Shown piece after piece: positions 41,164 through 47,083 of a stretch of DNA of 55,673 nt. The stretch lies in IMG/VR virus record IMGVR_UViG_3300024265_000061, positions 1 through 55,673 of that record, one strand, 5' to 3'. Each line of letters starts with the position of its first letter. Within the stretch, counting starts at the first letter, position 1. The notes beneath the pieces were generated by a model. It ran no database searches, had not been told where the DNA came from, and saw only the letters and a program-made list of their open reading frames with translations. Source of the stretch: a virus. The translations under genes and the position numbers were made by a program.

Positions 41164-42249
41164 ATGGGTATAGCCAAAAAAGAACCTGTTTTTGTCTGGG
41201 GGGATAAGGTCAAGGTCGAGCACATCGACTGGCTCTGGCCCAACCGCTTCCCGCTCAGTATGCTGTCCCTGATGGTAGGAATCGGTGGTGTCAGTAAATC
41301 TACCCTCTGCCTCTACATGGCAGCCCAGATAACCACTGGCCGACCTTGGATAGACGACCCGCCCGGAACCGCCCGAGAACCAGGCGATGTTATAATCCTA
41401 TCCGCTGAGGACTTACCAGGCCAAATCATTATCCCCCGCCTAATTGCTATGCAGGCCGACCTCAGTAGAGTCTGTATCCTTAAAGCCACCAAAGTCACGT
41501 TAGATAACGGCCAAACTGGAATTGTAGGCATCGAGGACTTAACCAAATCCGGCGATCTTGATATGCTCCTCGCTGTCTTAGACCAAGCTCCAAATCCCAA
41601 ACTGGCTATCATTGACCCCTACACTGGCTATATGGGCAACTCTGACTCCAATGACAACATTGCTGTCCGAGGATTTCTCCGCCCCCTTGGTGATGTAGCG
41701 GCAGATTACGGCATCTCCATAATCGGCATAACCCACCTCAACAAGAAAGAAGATTCATCCGCTGCTTTCCGCGTCCTCGGCTCTGTAGGCCAACAGAACG
41801 CCGCCCGCATGGTCTGGCTGGTCGCTCAAGACCCTGACGCAGAGGATCGACGCTATATGGTCTGGCTCAAAGGCAATCTGGCCCCACGCACTCACGGTTT
41901 GGCCTACCGGCTCCTCAACACACCCGTCATGGCCGATAACCGTACATCCTACCAACCCTCTTGCAGCTTCGAGAAAACAGAAATCCATCTCACCGCCGAA
42001 GAACTGCTGGCCCCCCGGCCCAAAAAATCAGGCCGACCTCGCAAACAAACCGACGCTTCAGAGTGGCTCGAATCCATCCTATCCAAAGGCTCTGTCGACT
42101 CCAAACTAATATTCTCAGAAGGTGAAGAACTCGGCTACTCCTCTGCAACTCTAAACCGAGTCAAGAAATCAATGGGTATTTTAGGTATCCCAATCCGCCC
42201 CAAGGGAAGTCCTCATATAGACCATTGGGATTGGAGATTGCCATCATAA
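41164..42249 (+). CDS. RepA-like RecA-fold ATPase (AAA_25) with winged-helix C-terminus
   Basis: 361 residues. Walker A region GIGGVSKSTL (about 40), DVIILSAED, Walker B LAIIDPYTGY (about 156), and SIIGITHLNK follow RSF1010 RepA-type hexameric helicases and related phage replication ATPases. The last 65 residues form a winged helix (GYSSATLNRVKKSMGI, then DWRLP). The Walker A has Ser where GK is usual (VSKS), which is odd. The gene is richer in C-ending codons and GC than its neighbours, suggesting separate origin. Likely replication helicase. Confidence 0.75.
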   Translation: MGIAKKEPVFVWGDKVKVEHIDWLWPNRFPLSMLSLMVGIGGVSKSTLCLYMAAQITTGRPWIDDPPGTAREPGDVIILSAEDLPGQIIIPRLIAMQADLSRVCILKATKVTLDNGQTGIVGIEDLTKSGDLDMLLAVLDQAPNPKLAIIDPYTGYMGNSDSNDNIAVRGFLRPLGDVAADYGISIIGITHLNKKEDSSAAFRVLGSVGQQNAARMVWLVAQDPDAEDRRYMVWLKGNLAPRTHGLAYRLLNTPVMADNRTSYQPSCSFEKTEIHLTAEELLAPRPKKSGRPRKQTDASEWLESILSKGSVDSKLIFSEGEELGYSSATLNRVKKSMGILGIPIRPKGSPHIDHWDWRLPS

Positions 42250-42279
42250 CCGATACATCCACTACAACTGCCTTGCAGA

Positions 42280-42429
42280 CCCCCCACTGGGGGGAATTGA
42301 TAATGTTCATTATTAGACTAATATCCCACACTATCAGAACCTCCCTCCCCCCGCTCCGCAAGCAAAATCACCCGCCAGGCCCTCCAAACGGCACTTTCCG
42401 CTCTACATTATCAAATACTGATAATGTAG
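42280..42429. promoter_or_regulatory. Cluster of palindromes upstream of winged-helix gene
   Basis: A C6-ACT-G6 hairpin (42280-42294), a palindrome ATAATG-TT-CATTAT (42300-42313) within TGATAATG, and an 11-bp perfect inverted repeat CTACATTATCA-AATAC-TGATAATGTAG (42403-42429). The shared TGATAATG half-site suggests a common DNA-binding protein. The 42250-42452 interval otherwise holds nothing I can support. Confidence 0.5.
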
Positions 42430-42452
42430 GTTACAGTTATTATGAGGCTAAA

Positions 42453-42650
42453 ATGATACAAGAAAATACAATTATATTTCTGCGAGCTATGCTATGTGAT
42501 GGCCCAGAACCAGCCCAAGAAATTATCTCCCGGGGCATTCAAGCAGGGTTCCTCCTCAGCCAACTCAAAGCTGCTAAAAAAGCAGATGGAATTAAATCAG
42601 TCCCGGAATATAGAGAGAATGGTAAAATAAAAAAATGGTGGTGGGTATAA
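42453..42650 (+). CDS. Winged-helix protein resembling the end of the RepA-like ATPase, 65 aa
   Basis: 65 residues from ATG 42453 with TGAGGCTAAA upstream; an in-frame TTG at 42225 would add 76 residues of low-quality sequence. The segments GPEPAQEIISRGIQAGFLL and LKAAKKADGIKSVPEY, ending in WWWV, mirror the winged-helix end of the upstream ATPase. It may be a stand-alone DNA-binding regulator acting on the palindromes just ahead of it. Confidence 0.55.
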   Translation: MIQENTIIFLRAMLCDGPEPAQEIISRGIQAGFLLSQLKAAKKADGIKSVPEYRENGKIKKWWWV

Positions 42651-42657
42651 AAAAGAC

Positions 42658-42686
42658 TTGACTTTTCCCACAGGAATCAGTACAAT
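42658..42686 (+). promoter_or_regulatory. Sigma70-type promoter
   Basis: TTGACT (42658-42663), 17-bp spacer, TACAAT (42681-42686), beginning 8 nt after the previous stop. It drives 42709 onwards. Confidence 0.8.
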
Positions 42687-42708
42687 AGAGAAAATTGAAA
42701 GGAACCTA

Positions 42709-42906
42709 ATGATTGACCCTGTTTGTTTGTTGCACGGCAAGAAGTTTTCAGAACACGAATTAGGATATTGTTTGTATTGTTGTTTGTGTTTCAAACCTCT
42801 AACTCCAGAAGAATGCAACATACGAGCAGATGGGAAAAAGGAAGATGTTTGTAAACCTTGTGGAGAAAAAGAAAGAAACCAAATGAGTCGAAGGGGCAAA
42901 CATTAA
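42709..42906 (+). CDS. Zinc-finger protein, 65 aa
   Basis: 65 residues from ATG 42709 after ATTGAAAGGAACCTA. CLYCCLCFKPLTPEEC and VCKPCGEKE hold two pairs of Cys for zinc. Basic end. Its last codons form one arm of the following terminator. Probably nucleic acid binding; function unknown. Confidence 0.55.
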   Translation: MIDPVCLLHGKKFSEHELGYCLYCCLCFKPLTPEECNIRADGKKEDVCKPCGEKERNQMSRRGKH

Positions 42907-42955
42907 CCTGGCCCGCGTGGTACGGGATGTAAACGTAAGCCCCCTTCGACTTTTT
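42887..42955 (+). terminator. Terminator overlapping the gene end
   Basis: Stem GTCGAAGGGG (42887-42896) with CCCCTTCGAC (42941-42950), then TTTTT. The loop holds a CCCG/CGGG mini-hairpin. The T run flows into AAGGA, the ribosome site of the next gene, as in the leader at 41021. Confidence 0.7.
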
Positions 42956-42967
42956 AAGGAACCTAAA

Positions 42968-43129
42968 ATGAGAGTAACCAATGCAAAAAATTGTTATTGT
43001 CATACTTGCAATAAAGATTTTCATTATCTCGGTATAGCTCGTCACAGGGCAAAACACCGAGAAAAAAAAGAAACCTGTGAAATAACATATACATCCGGGA
43101 AGACTTATATTCATTCCTATGGAGAATAA
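42968..43129 (+). CDS. C2H2 zinc-finger protein, 53 aa
   Basis: 53 residues from ATG 42968 after TTAAGGAACCTAAA. CHTCNKDFHYLGIARHRAKH is a textbook C2H2 finger (CxxC, twelve residues, HxxxH) followed by basic residues. It is a common type of tiny phage protein. DNA binding is likely; target unknown. Confidence 0.7.
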   Translation: MRVTNAKNCYCHTCNKDFHYLGIARHRAKHREKKETCEITYTSGKTYIHSYGE

Positions 43130-43131
43130 AG

Positions 43132-43254
43132 ATGGGTAGAAACTGGGTTCCTAAATACAAAGTCAGATGCAAATGTGGTTGGCGAGGCGTTAGAGCCACC
43201 ATCCGTAAGTCCTGTCCCAAGTGTGGGCACTTCTATCCCCAGAGACAAAAATAA
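43132..43254 (+). CDS. Zinc-ribbon micro-protein, 40 aa
   Basis: 40 residues from ATG 43132 after TATGGAGAATAAAG. CKCGWRGVR and CPKCGHFYP give a zinc ribbon with basic flanks. One of a run of three adjacent zinc-finger genes. Function unknown. Confidence 0.6.
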   Translation: MGRNWVPKYKVRCKCGWRGVRATIRKSCPKCGHFYPQRQK

Positions 43255-43257
43255 GAT

Positions 43258-43551
43258 ATGTTAACCAACGACCGAAATATAATCGGAGTAGTGATAGAAT
43301 GCTACGACCACTCTGCAACTCATCGCATAATGGTCGCCCAGTTGAATGATGAACCAGAGGCAAAAGAATTTCTCTATTTCTATCTTCCCAAAACCCCCAA
43401 CATAGATTTCGGAGACCATATCCAAATAAACCTTGCGGAGGACAGAATCTATGTTGTCAAAGGAAACTCCCGACTATCCTACAGAATAATCCCCTCCACA
43501 TTCCCGAATACCTTACTCTGGGAGCTAATGACCGAAAGGATGAACCTATGA
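43258..43551 (+). CDS. Hypothetical protein, 97 aa
   Basis: 97 residues, mixed beta, no motif recognised (ends MTERMNL). Starts 3 nt after the previous stop with no good ribosome site, and its stop overlaps the radical SAM start by 4 nt. Confidence 0.55.
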   Translation: MLTNDRNIIGVVIECYDHSATHRIMVAQLNDEPEAKEFLYFYLPKTPNIDFGDHIQINLAEDRIYVVKGNSRLSYRIIPSTFPNTLLWELMTERMNL

Positions 43552-44249
43552 AAAAACAAGGTATAATTCGATCTTTCTCCACCGGCCCCTATAACAAAAT
43601 GAACGACACCGAACAATGGATACGCCTCTCCCAAGGATGTCCCAATCGATGTGACTTCTGTTATGAACCTCCGCAGATGATTGAATTTCCAATCCCGCTG
43701 ATTGAACGCAACCGGGTTAAGATAATGGACATGAACCTACTATCTCAAAAGGACGCTATCTATACTATTCAGCATTTAGGTGGGATTAAAGTCAACAACA
43801 AAGTCGTACACTATGAACTCGTATGTGGAATAGACCATCGATTTCTAACTCTTCTTCTTGCGGAGGGTTTGAAAAAATCCCGATTCAAAAAGATTCGTCT
43901 GGCGTGGGATTTCGGATACATGGAACAATTTAGGATCAGGAAGGCTCTGAAATTATTGATGGCTGTCGGGTACAGGTCGAAAGATTTGACTATCTTTATG
44001 ATTTGCAACTGGAAAATCCCCTACGAGGAATGTCTCAAGAAACTGTACCTATGTGCTATATGGTCTGTGAAGGTAGCCGATTGCTACTTTGACGGCCAGA
44101 TTTCTCCAAACATAATCCCTATTGGATGGGCGGCAGACCAAATAAAAGACTTCCGCAGGCGTGTCCGAAAACATAATCAACTGGTGAATTTTGGGATAGA
44201 CCCTGAACTGAAAAAGCCCTCTTGGAAACACATCAAAAATCTGATATAA
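43548..44249 (+). CDS. Radical SAM protein
   Basis: 233 residues. SQGCPNRCDFCYEPP near residue 28-42 is the CxxxCxxC Fe-S/SAM motif, with the barrel strands following (IKVNNKVVHYELVCGIDHRF, KIRLAWDFGYM, LTIFMICNW). No accessory domain is visible. Such enzymes start radical reactions on nucleotides, proteins or tRNA; nothing nearby identifies the substrate. No queuosine or hydroxymethyl-uracil genes were seen, so DNA modification is not supported. Coupled to 43258. Confidence 0.8.
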   Translation: MKKQGIIRSFSTGPYNKMNDTEQWIRLSQGCPNRCDFCYEPPQMIEFPIPLIERNRVKIMDMNLLSQKDAIYTIQHLGGIKVNNKVVHYELVCGIDHRFLTLLLAEGLKKSRFKKIRLAWDFGYMEQFRIRKALKLLMAVGYRSKDLTIFMICNWKIPYEECLKKLYLCAIWSVKVADCYFDGQISPNIIPIGWAADQIKDFRRRVRKHNQLVNFGIDPELKKPSWKHIKNLI

Positions 44250-44250
44250 T
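44222..44250 (+). promoter_or_regulatory. Probable sigma70 promoter
   Basis: TTGGAA (44222-44227), 17-bp spacer, TATAAT (44245-44250), overlapping the end of the radical SAM gene. It would open the packaging-region transcript. Confidence 0.6.
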
Positions 44251-44268
44251 ATAGTAAAGGAAGAAATT

Positions 44269-44685
44269 ATGGGTGAATTAAAGATACCAAAAGTCCACGA
44301 CTTCGGTTTTGGAGAATTAGTCGAGCTTTCTCATTTAGAGACCACCTTTGATATTTCAAGAGGGGTCGCATTAAAATATCTCAAAGTTCTACATATTCAA
44401 CCTCTATATTTTAAGGATGATGTATTTTTCTGTTTGCCTACTTTTAATAGGATTTTATTTGTTCTTAGTCGGCCCGGCAGTCCCGGATTCATATTTCCTG
44501 CCAGCAAAGCCAAGGCCAATCAACATCTCCGCAAGAAAGGTTTTCTCACTGAGGTCAATGATGGCATCCTCACAGAAGCCGCTTCCCCCCGAATCTTGGC
44601 AGAGATGGCGGCTACTTCCGGTCGGGACAATTCAATGATTAAAAAGTTAGTTACACATCCCTCCGCAGAGAAAGGGGACAAATAA
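44269..44685 (+). CDS. Hypothetical protein with helix-turn-helix-like part, 138 aa
   Basis: 138 residues from ATG 44269 after AAAGGAAGAAATT. LETTFDISRGVALKYLKVLH may be a helix-turn-helix and AASPRILAEMAATSGRDNSM a second helical part. Position at the start of the packaging region would allow a DNA-recognition role such as terminase-associated protein, but this is a guess. Confidence 0.5.
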   Translation: MGELKIPKVHDFGFGELVELSHLETTFDISRGVALKYLKVLHIQPLYFKDDVFFCLPTFNRILFVLSRPGSPGFIFPASKAKANQHLRKKGFLTEVNDGILTEAASPRILAEMAATSGRDNSMIKKLVTHPSAEKGDK

Positions 44686-44686
44686 T

Positions 44687-44842
44687 ATGGCGAGGTTTTG
44701 TGTGGATTGTGAATGGTTAAAAAATGGGCGATGTCCTAAAACTAAGAAAAATAATTATCCGTTAAGTTCAGATAGTCCCTATATAAACCCCGATGATTGG
44801 TGTGCGGATTTTAGTCTTAAACCAGAAAGAGTTGAAAAATGA
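44687..44842 (+). CDS. Small Cys protein, 51 aa
   Basis: 51 residues from ATG 44687, 1 nt after the previous stop, ribosome site GGGGACAAATA. CVDCEWLKNGRC and a late WCADF give a compact metal site typical of tiny phage proteins. Overlaps the next start. Confidence 0.55.
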   Translation: MARFCVDCEWLKNGRCPKTKKNNYPLSSDSPYINPDDWCADFSLKPERVEK

Positions 44843-45111
44843 AGTTAGCTCGTTTGTGGAATTTATTGCCTAATGATTTACATTTGTTTGGGCCGGGGAC
44901 ACGAATCCATAGGCTCGTTCAGAGGATTATAGATAAAGTAAAGAAGTGTCCGAATTGTGGTAGTTCTCAATTCCAAAAAAATCGACTACGTTGTTATCGG
45001 GGTTGGCATTGGTTTTGTCTTGATTGCTCTCTTAGTTTCAGAACCGCTGTGGATTGTCCCGTCTGCTATAAAAAACTTCCAAACTCTATAAAAAAAGGGG
45101 AACAAAAATGA
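44839..45111 (+). CDS. Zinc-ribbon protein, 90 aa
   Basis: 90 residues. An N-terminal helix (HRLVQRIIDKVKK) then CPNCGSSQF, CYRGWHWFCLDC and CPVC form two zinc sites. Overlaps both neighbours by 4 nt. Nucleic acid or protein binding; role unknown. Confidence 0.55.
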   Translation: MKLARLWNLLPNDLHLFGPGTRIHRLVQRIIDKVKKCPNCGSSQFQKNRLRCYRGWHWFCLDCSLSFRTAVDCPVCYKKLPNSIKKGEQK

Positions 45112-45473
45112 AACTTGCAATCGTAGGTGGCCGAACATTTGATGATTATCCAAAACTCTGTGGGATAATAGGAACTCACTTTTATTACTTAATAAATTGT
45201 GTCGCCGCCAATGACGATGAAATAATATCAGGTGGTGCAAATGGGGCTGATGGTTTAGCTAAAAAGTATGCAGTTTGTTGTGGTTTAAGATATATAGAAT
45301 TTCTTGCAGAGTGGGACAAATACGGCAAGTCGGCGGGATTCCTTCGCAACCAGACAATAGTTGACAACTGTGATATGGTACTGGCCTTCTGGGATGGTAA
45401 ATCTCGCGGAACTGCCGACACAATCGAAAAAGCCAAAAGAGCAAAGAAACCAACTTTTATTGTATTTTATTAG
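45108..45473 (+). CDS. SLOG-superfamily (DUF2493-like) nucleotide-binding protein
   Basis: 121 residues. KLAIVGGRTFDDY, ISGGANGADGLAKKYA and CDMVLAFWDGKSRGTADTIE are the ligand-binding loops of the SLOG/DUF2493 Rossmann-like family (YspA/YpsA relatives), which bind nucleotides or ADP-ribose-like molecules. In phages they may counter signal-based defences; no direct evidence here. SD AAAAAAGGGGAACAAAA before ATG 45108. Confidence 0.8.
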   Translation: MKLAIVGGRTFDDYPKLCGIIGTHFYYLINCVAANDDEIISGGANGADGLAKKYAVCCGLRYIEFLAEWDKYGKSAGFLRNQTIVDNCDMVLAFWDGKSRGTADTIEKAKRAKKPTFIVFY

Positions 45474-45483
45474 GAGGTAGAAA

Positions 45484-45630
45484 ATGATTAAGCTTATTCT
45501 TCTTTGGTGGTTTACATGCAGTTTTATTTCATTGGCAACTGACTTAATAAACTTAGGATTAGATTGTCCTAATGTATTTTTAACTATCCTATCCGGGCCA
45601 ATAGGTCTTATAAAGAGAATTATATTTTAA
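45484..45630 (+). CDS. Small membrane protein, 48 aa
   Basis: 48 residues from ATG 45484 after TAGGAGGTAGAAA. Two hydrophobic stretches (LILLWWFTCSFISLA and VFLTILSGPIGLI) and a basic end. Overlaps the next start. Function unknown. Confidence 0.5.
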   Translation: MIKLILLWWFTCSFISLATDLINLGLDCPNVFLTILSGPIGLIKRIIF

Positions 45631-46376
45631 TGACCAACGAAATTGAAAAACCAAATCCTGATGATGTGTTGGCGGCCATTACCAGCTTTAATGACCCGTC
45701 TATCATCACAAATATATTTCGGGAACTTGGGTGGACATATTCTTTTGAGATTAAAGAGTGGCTTATATTGGCCAAACAGAATGCCAATCTCTCTGTTAAA
45801 TCTAAAGCTCTTATTCAGCTTCGTCATTTACTACAGGAGGCCGCTGAAACTGCGGGTTATACAGCTAAAATATCTCAAACGATGCCTAATGCCCAAGGAG
45901 GTCAAACTACTTTCTCAGCAAAACGTATCTCCGGTATTTTGAATCCGGTCAAACAAATAAAATCAACTATTAAGGAATCCAAAAATGTCCAAACCGAAGA
46001 AACCCGAACCGAACCCAATCGAGAAAGCGATAGGCGAGAGAACGAAACCGAAAACGGAAGTGGAGAAAATACTCCAAGCCCCGACAGAGGTAGCAAAGAA
46101 GATTCTATCCGAGATACCAGACGAGCCTTCCCCCTCGGAGATGCTGAATTTGGAGGAATTGAACCGCCAGACGGAGGAGAGATTTCAGGAAGAGTGGCCG
46201 GAGGATGCGGCGACGGGGCCGACAACTGTAAAGACAGCGGAACAACTCAAAGAGGAGAGGGTATTGGGAATGGCGGAAGTGGTGGGGTCATTGAAGGAGG
46301 AAGTCCCTGTATCAAAACCCGTCCCCCAACCTGTGACAGAGATTTATTCCCCGGAATCTCCTCCGCAGAAGAATGA
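45630..46376 (+). CDS. Terminase-small-subunit candidate with overprinted tail, 248 aa
   Basis: Residues 1-118 look like a genuine helical protein (FRELGWTYSFEIKEWLILAK, LIQLRHLLQEAAETAGYTAK) and could be the small terminase because of its place before the large subunit. From 45985 the frame runs for 392 nt on top of the next gene, giving a Gly/Arg/Glu-rich, low-complexity tail (GGCGDGADNCKDSGTTQRGE). The tail may be a chance open frame or a real overprinted disordered tail. Confidence 0.45.
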   Translation: MTNEIEKPNPDDVLAAITSFNDPSIITNIFRELGWTYSFEIKEWLILAKQNANLSVKSKALIQLRHLLQEAAETAGYTAKISQTMPNAQGGQTTFSAKRISGILNPVKQIKSTIKESKNVQTEETRTEPNRESDRRENETENGSGENTPSPDRGSKEDSIRDTRRAFPLGDAEFGGIEPPDGGEISGRVAGGCGDGADNCKDSGTTQRGEGIGNGGSGGVIEGGSPCIKTRPPTCDRDLFPGISSAEE

Positions 46377-46869
46377 TTTTTATTGTCCTGCTTGTGGGAT
46401 TTCGTTTGAGAGTAATAAGGTTCTAATAGGCCATGATTGTGAAGCAGCCCAAAAAGAGGTGCAAGAGTATGAGGGTATGAAAAAAGAATTCACAACACTT
46501 CAAATGAATTGTAAATATTGTATTCCTGCGGAGGATATTGAACTTACGGCTCTTCGGAAATATATTCTGGAGGATGGTTTTGTCTTGGCCACCGTCGCTT
46601 TTCATATCGTGACATTATGTGCTCAACCGATGGTGACACCATCAACGACTACTTGGGATTTCAAAGACCGGGCAAATGTTCCAGATATGGTTTTGGCTCT
46701 CCTGAATCAGCCAGGGTATCTTGAAGGTATTTGGCCAAGCCTGAGAATTGTGATGGGTTCAAATAAAGGTAATTCTGCTTGGTGTGCAGGAATCGCTACG
46801 ACCTTGGCATTTTTCGATACCGTGAGGTTGCTCCCAACATTAAAGGAGTTACAAGATGAAGAAAAGTAG
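45985..46869 (+). CDS. Zinc-finger protein with acidic N-terminus, 294 aa
   Basis: 294 residues from ATG 45985 with TAAGGAATCCAAAA upstream. The first 130 residues are Glu/Pro/Lys-rich and probably disordered. YCPACGISFESNKVLIGHDC holds a zinc site, and a second pair NCKYCIP follows. A helical C-terminal part ends the protein. It overlaps the previous frame by 392 nt and the next by 14 nt. A packaging or maturation role is suggested only by location. Confidence 0.6.
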   Translation: MSKPKKPEPNPIEKAIGERTKPKTEVEKILQAPTEVAKKILSEIPDEPSPSEMLNLEELNRQTEERFQEEWPEDAATGPTTVKTAEQLKEERVLGMAEVVGSLKEEVPVSKPVPQPVTEIYSPESPPQKNDFYCPACGISFESNKVLIGHDCEAAQKEVQEYEGMKKEFTTLQMNCKYCIPAEDIELTALRKYILEDGFVLATVAFHIVTLCAQPMVTPSTTTWDFKDRANVPDMVLALLNQPGYLEGIWPSLRIVMGSNKGNSAWCAGIATTLAFFDTVRLLPTLKELQDEEK

Positions 46870-47080
46870 AAACATACATCTAAGGGACGTTTGTGATTTA
46901 GAGGCCAAAAATTTTGATACTGAATTCCAACTCGACTTTTTCGACTATCAGAAAAATTTGAATGTTGTGGTGCATTTACCTCGATGGTGGATTAAGGTTA
47001 TAGCGAGCCAGTTGTGGTTGGTAATCAAAGACGAACAACAAGAATTAGATAAAATTAAAGATAGTATGCTTGAGCCTTAA
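46856..47080 (+). CDS. Hypothetical protein, 74 aa
   Basis: 74 residues from ATG 46856, overlapping the previous gene by 14 nt, with TAAAGGAGTTACAAG upstream. LPRWWIKVIASQLWLVIKDE is amphipathic. It precedes the terminase by 3 nt. Family not recognised. Confidence 0.55.
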   Translation: MKKSRNIHLRDVCDLEAKNFDTEFQLDFFDYQKNLNVVVHLPRWWIKVIASQLWLVIKDEQQELDKIKDSMLEP

Positions 47081-47083
47081 AGA

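Noticed and set aside
42225-42452. N-terminal extension of the winged-helix gene from TTG 42225
   Set aside because: The extension crosses palindromes, is low in quality and overlaps the ATPase end; ATG 42453 has a proper ribosome site.
43548-44249. 7-deazaguanine DNA modification cluster based on the radical SAM gene
   Set aside because: No queC, queD, folE or transglycosylase genes were found nearby or elsewhere.
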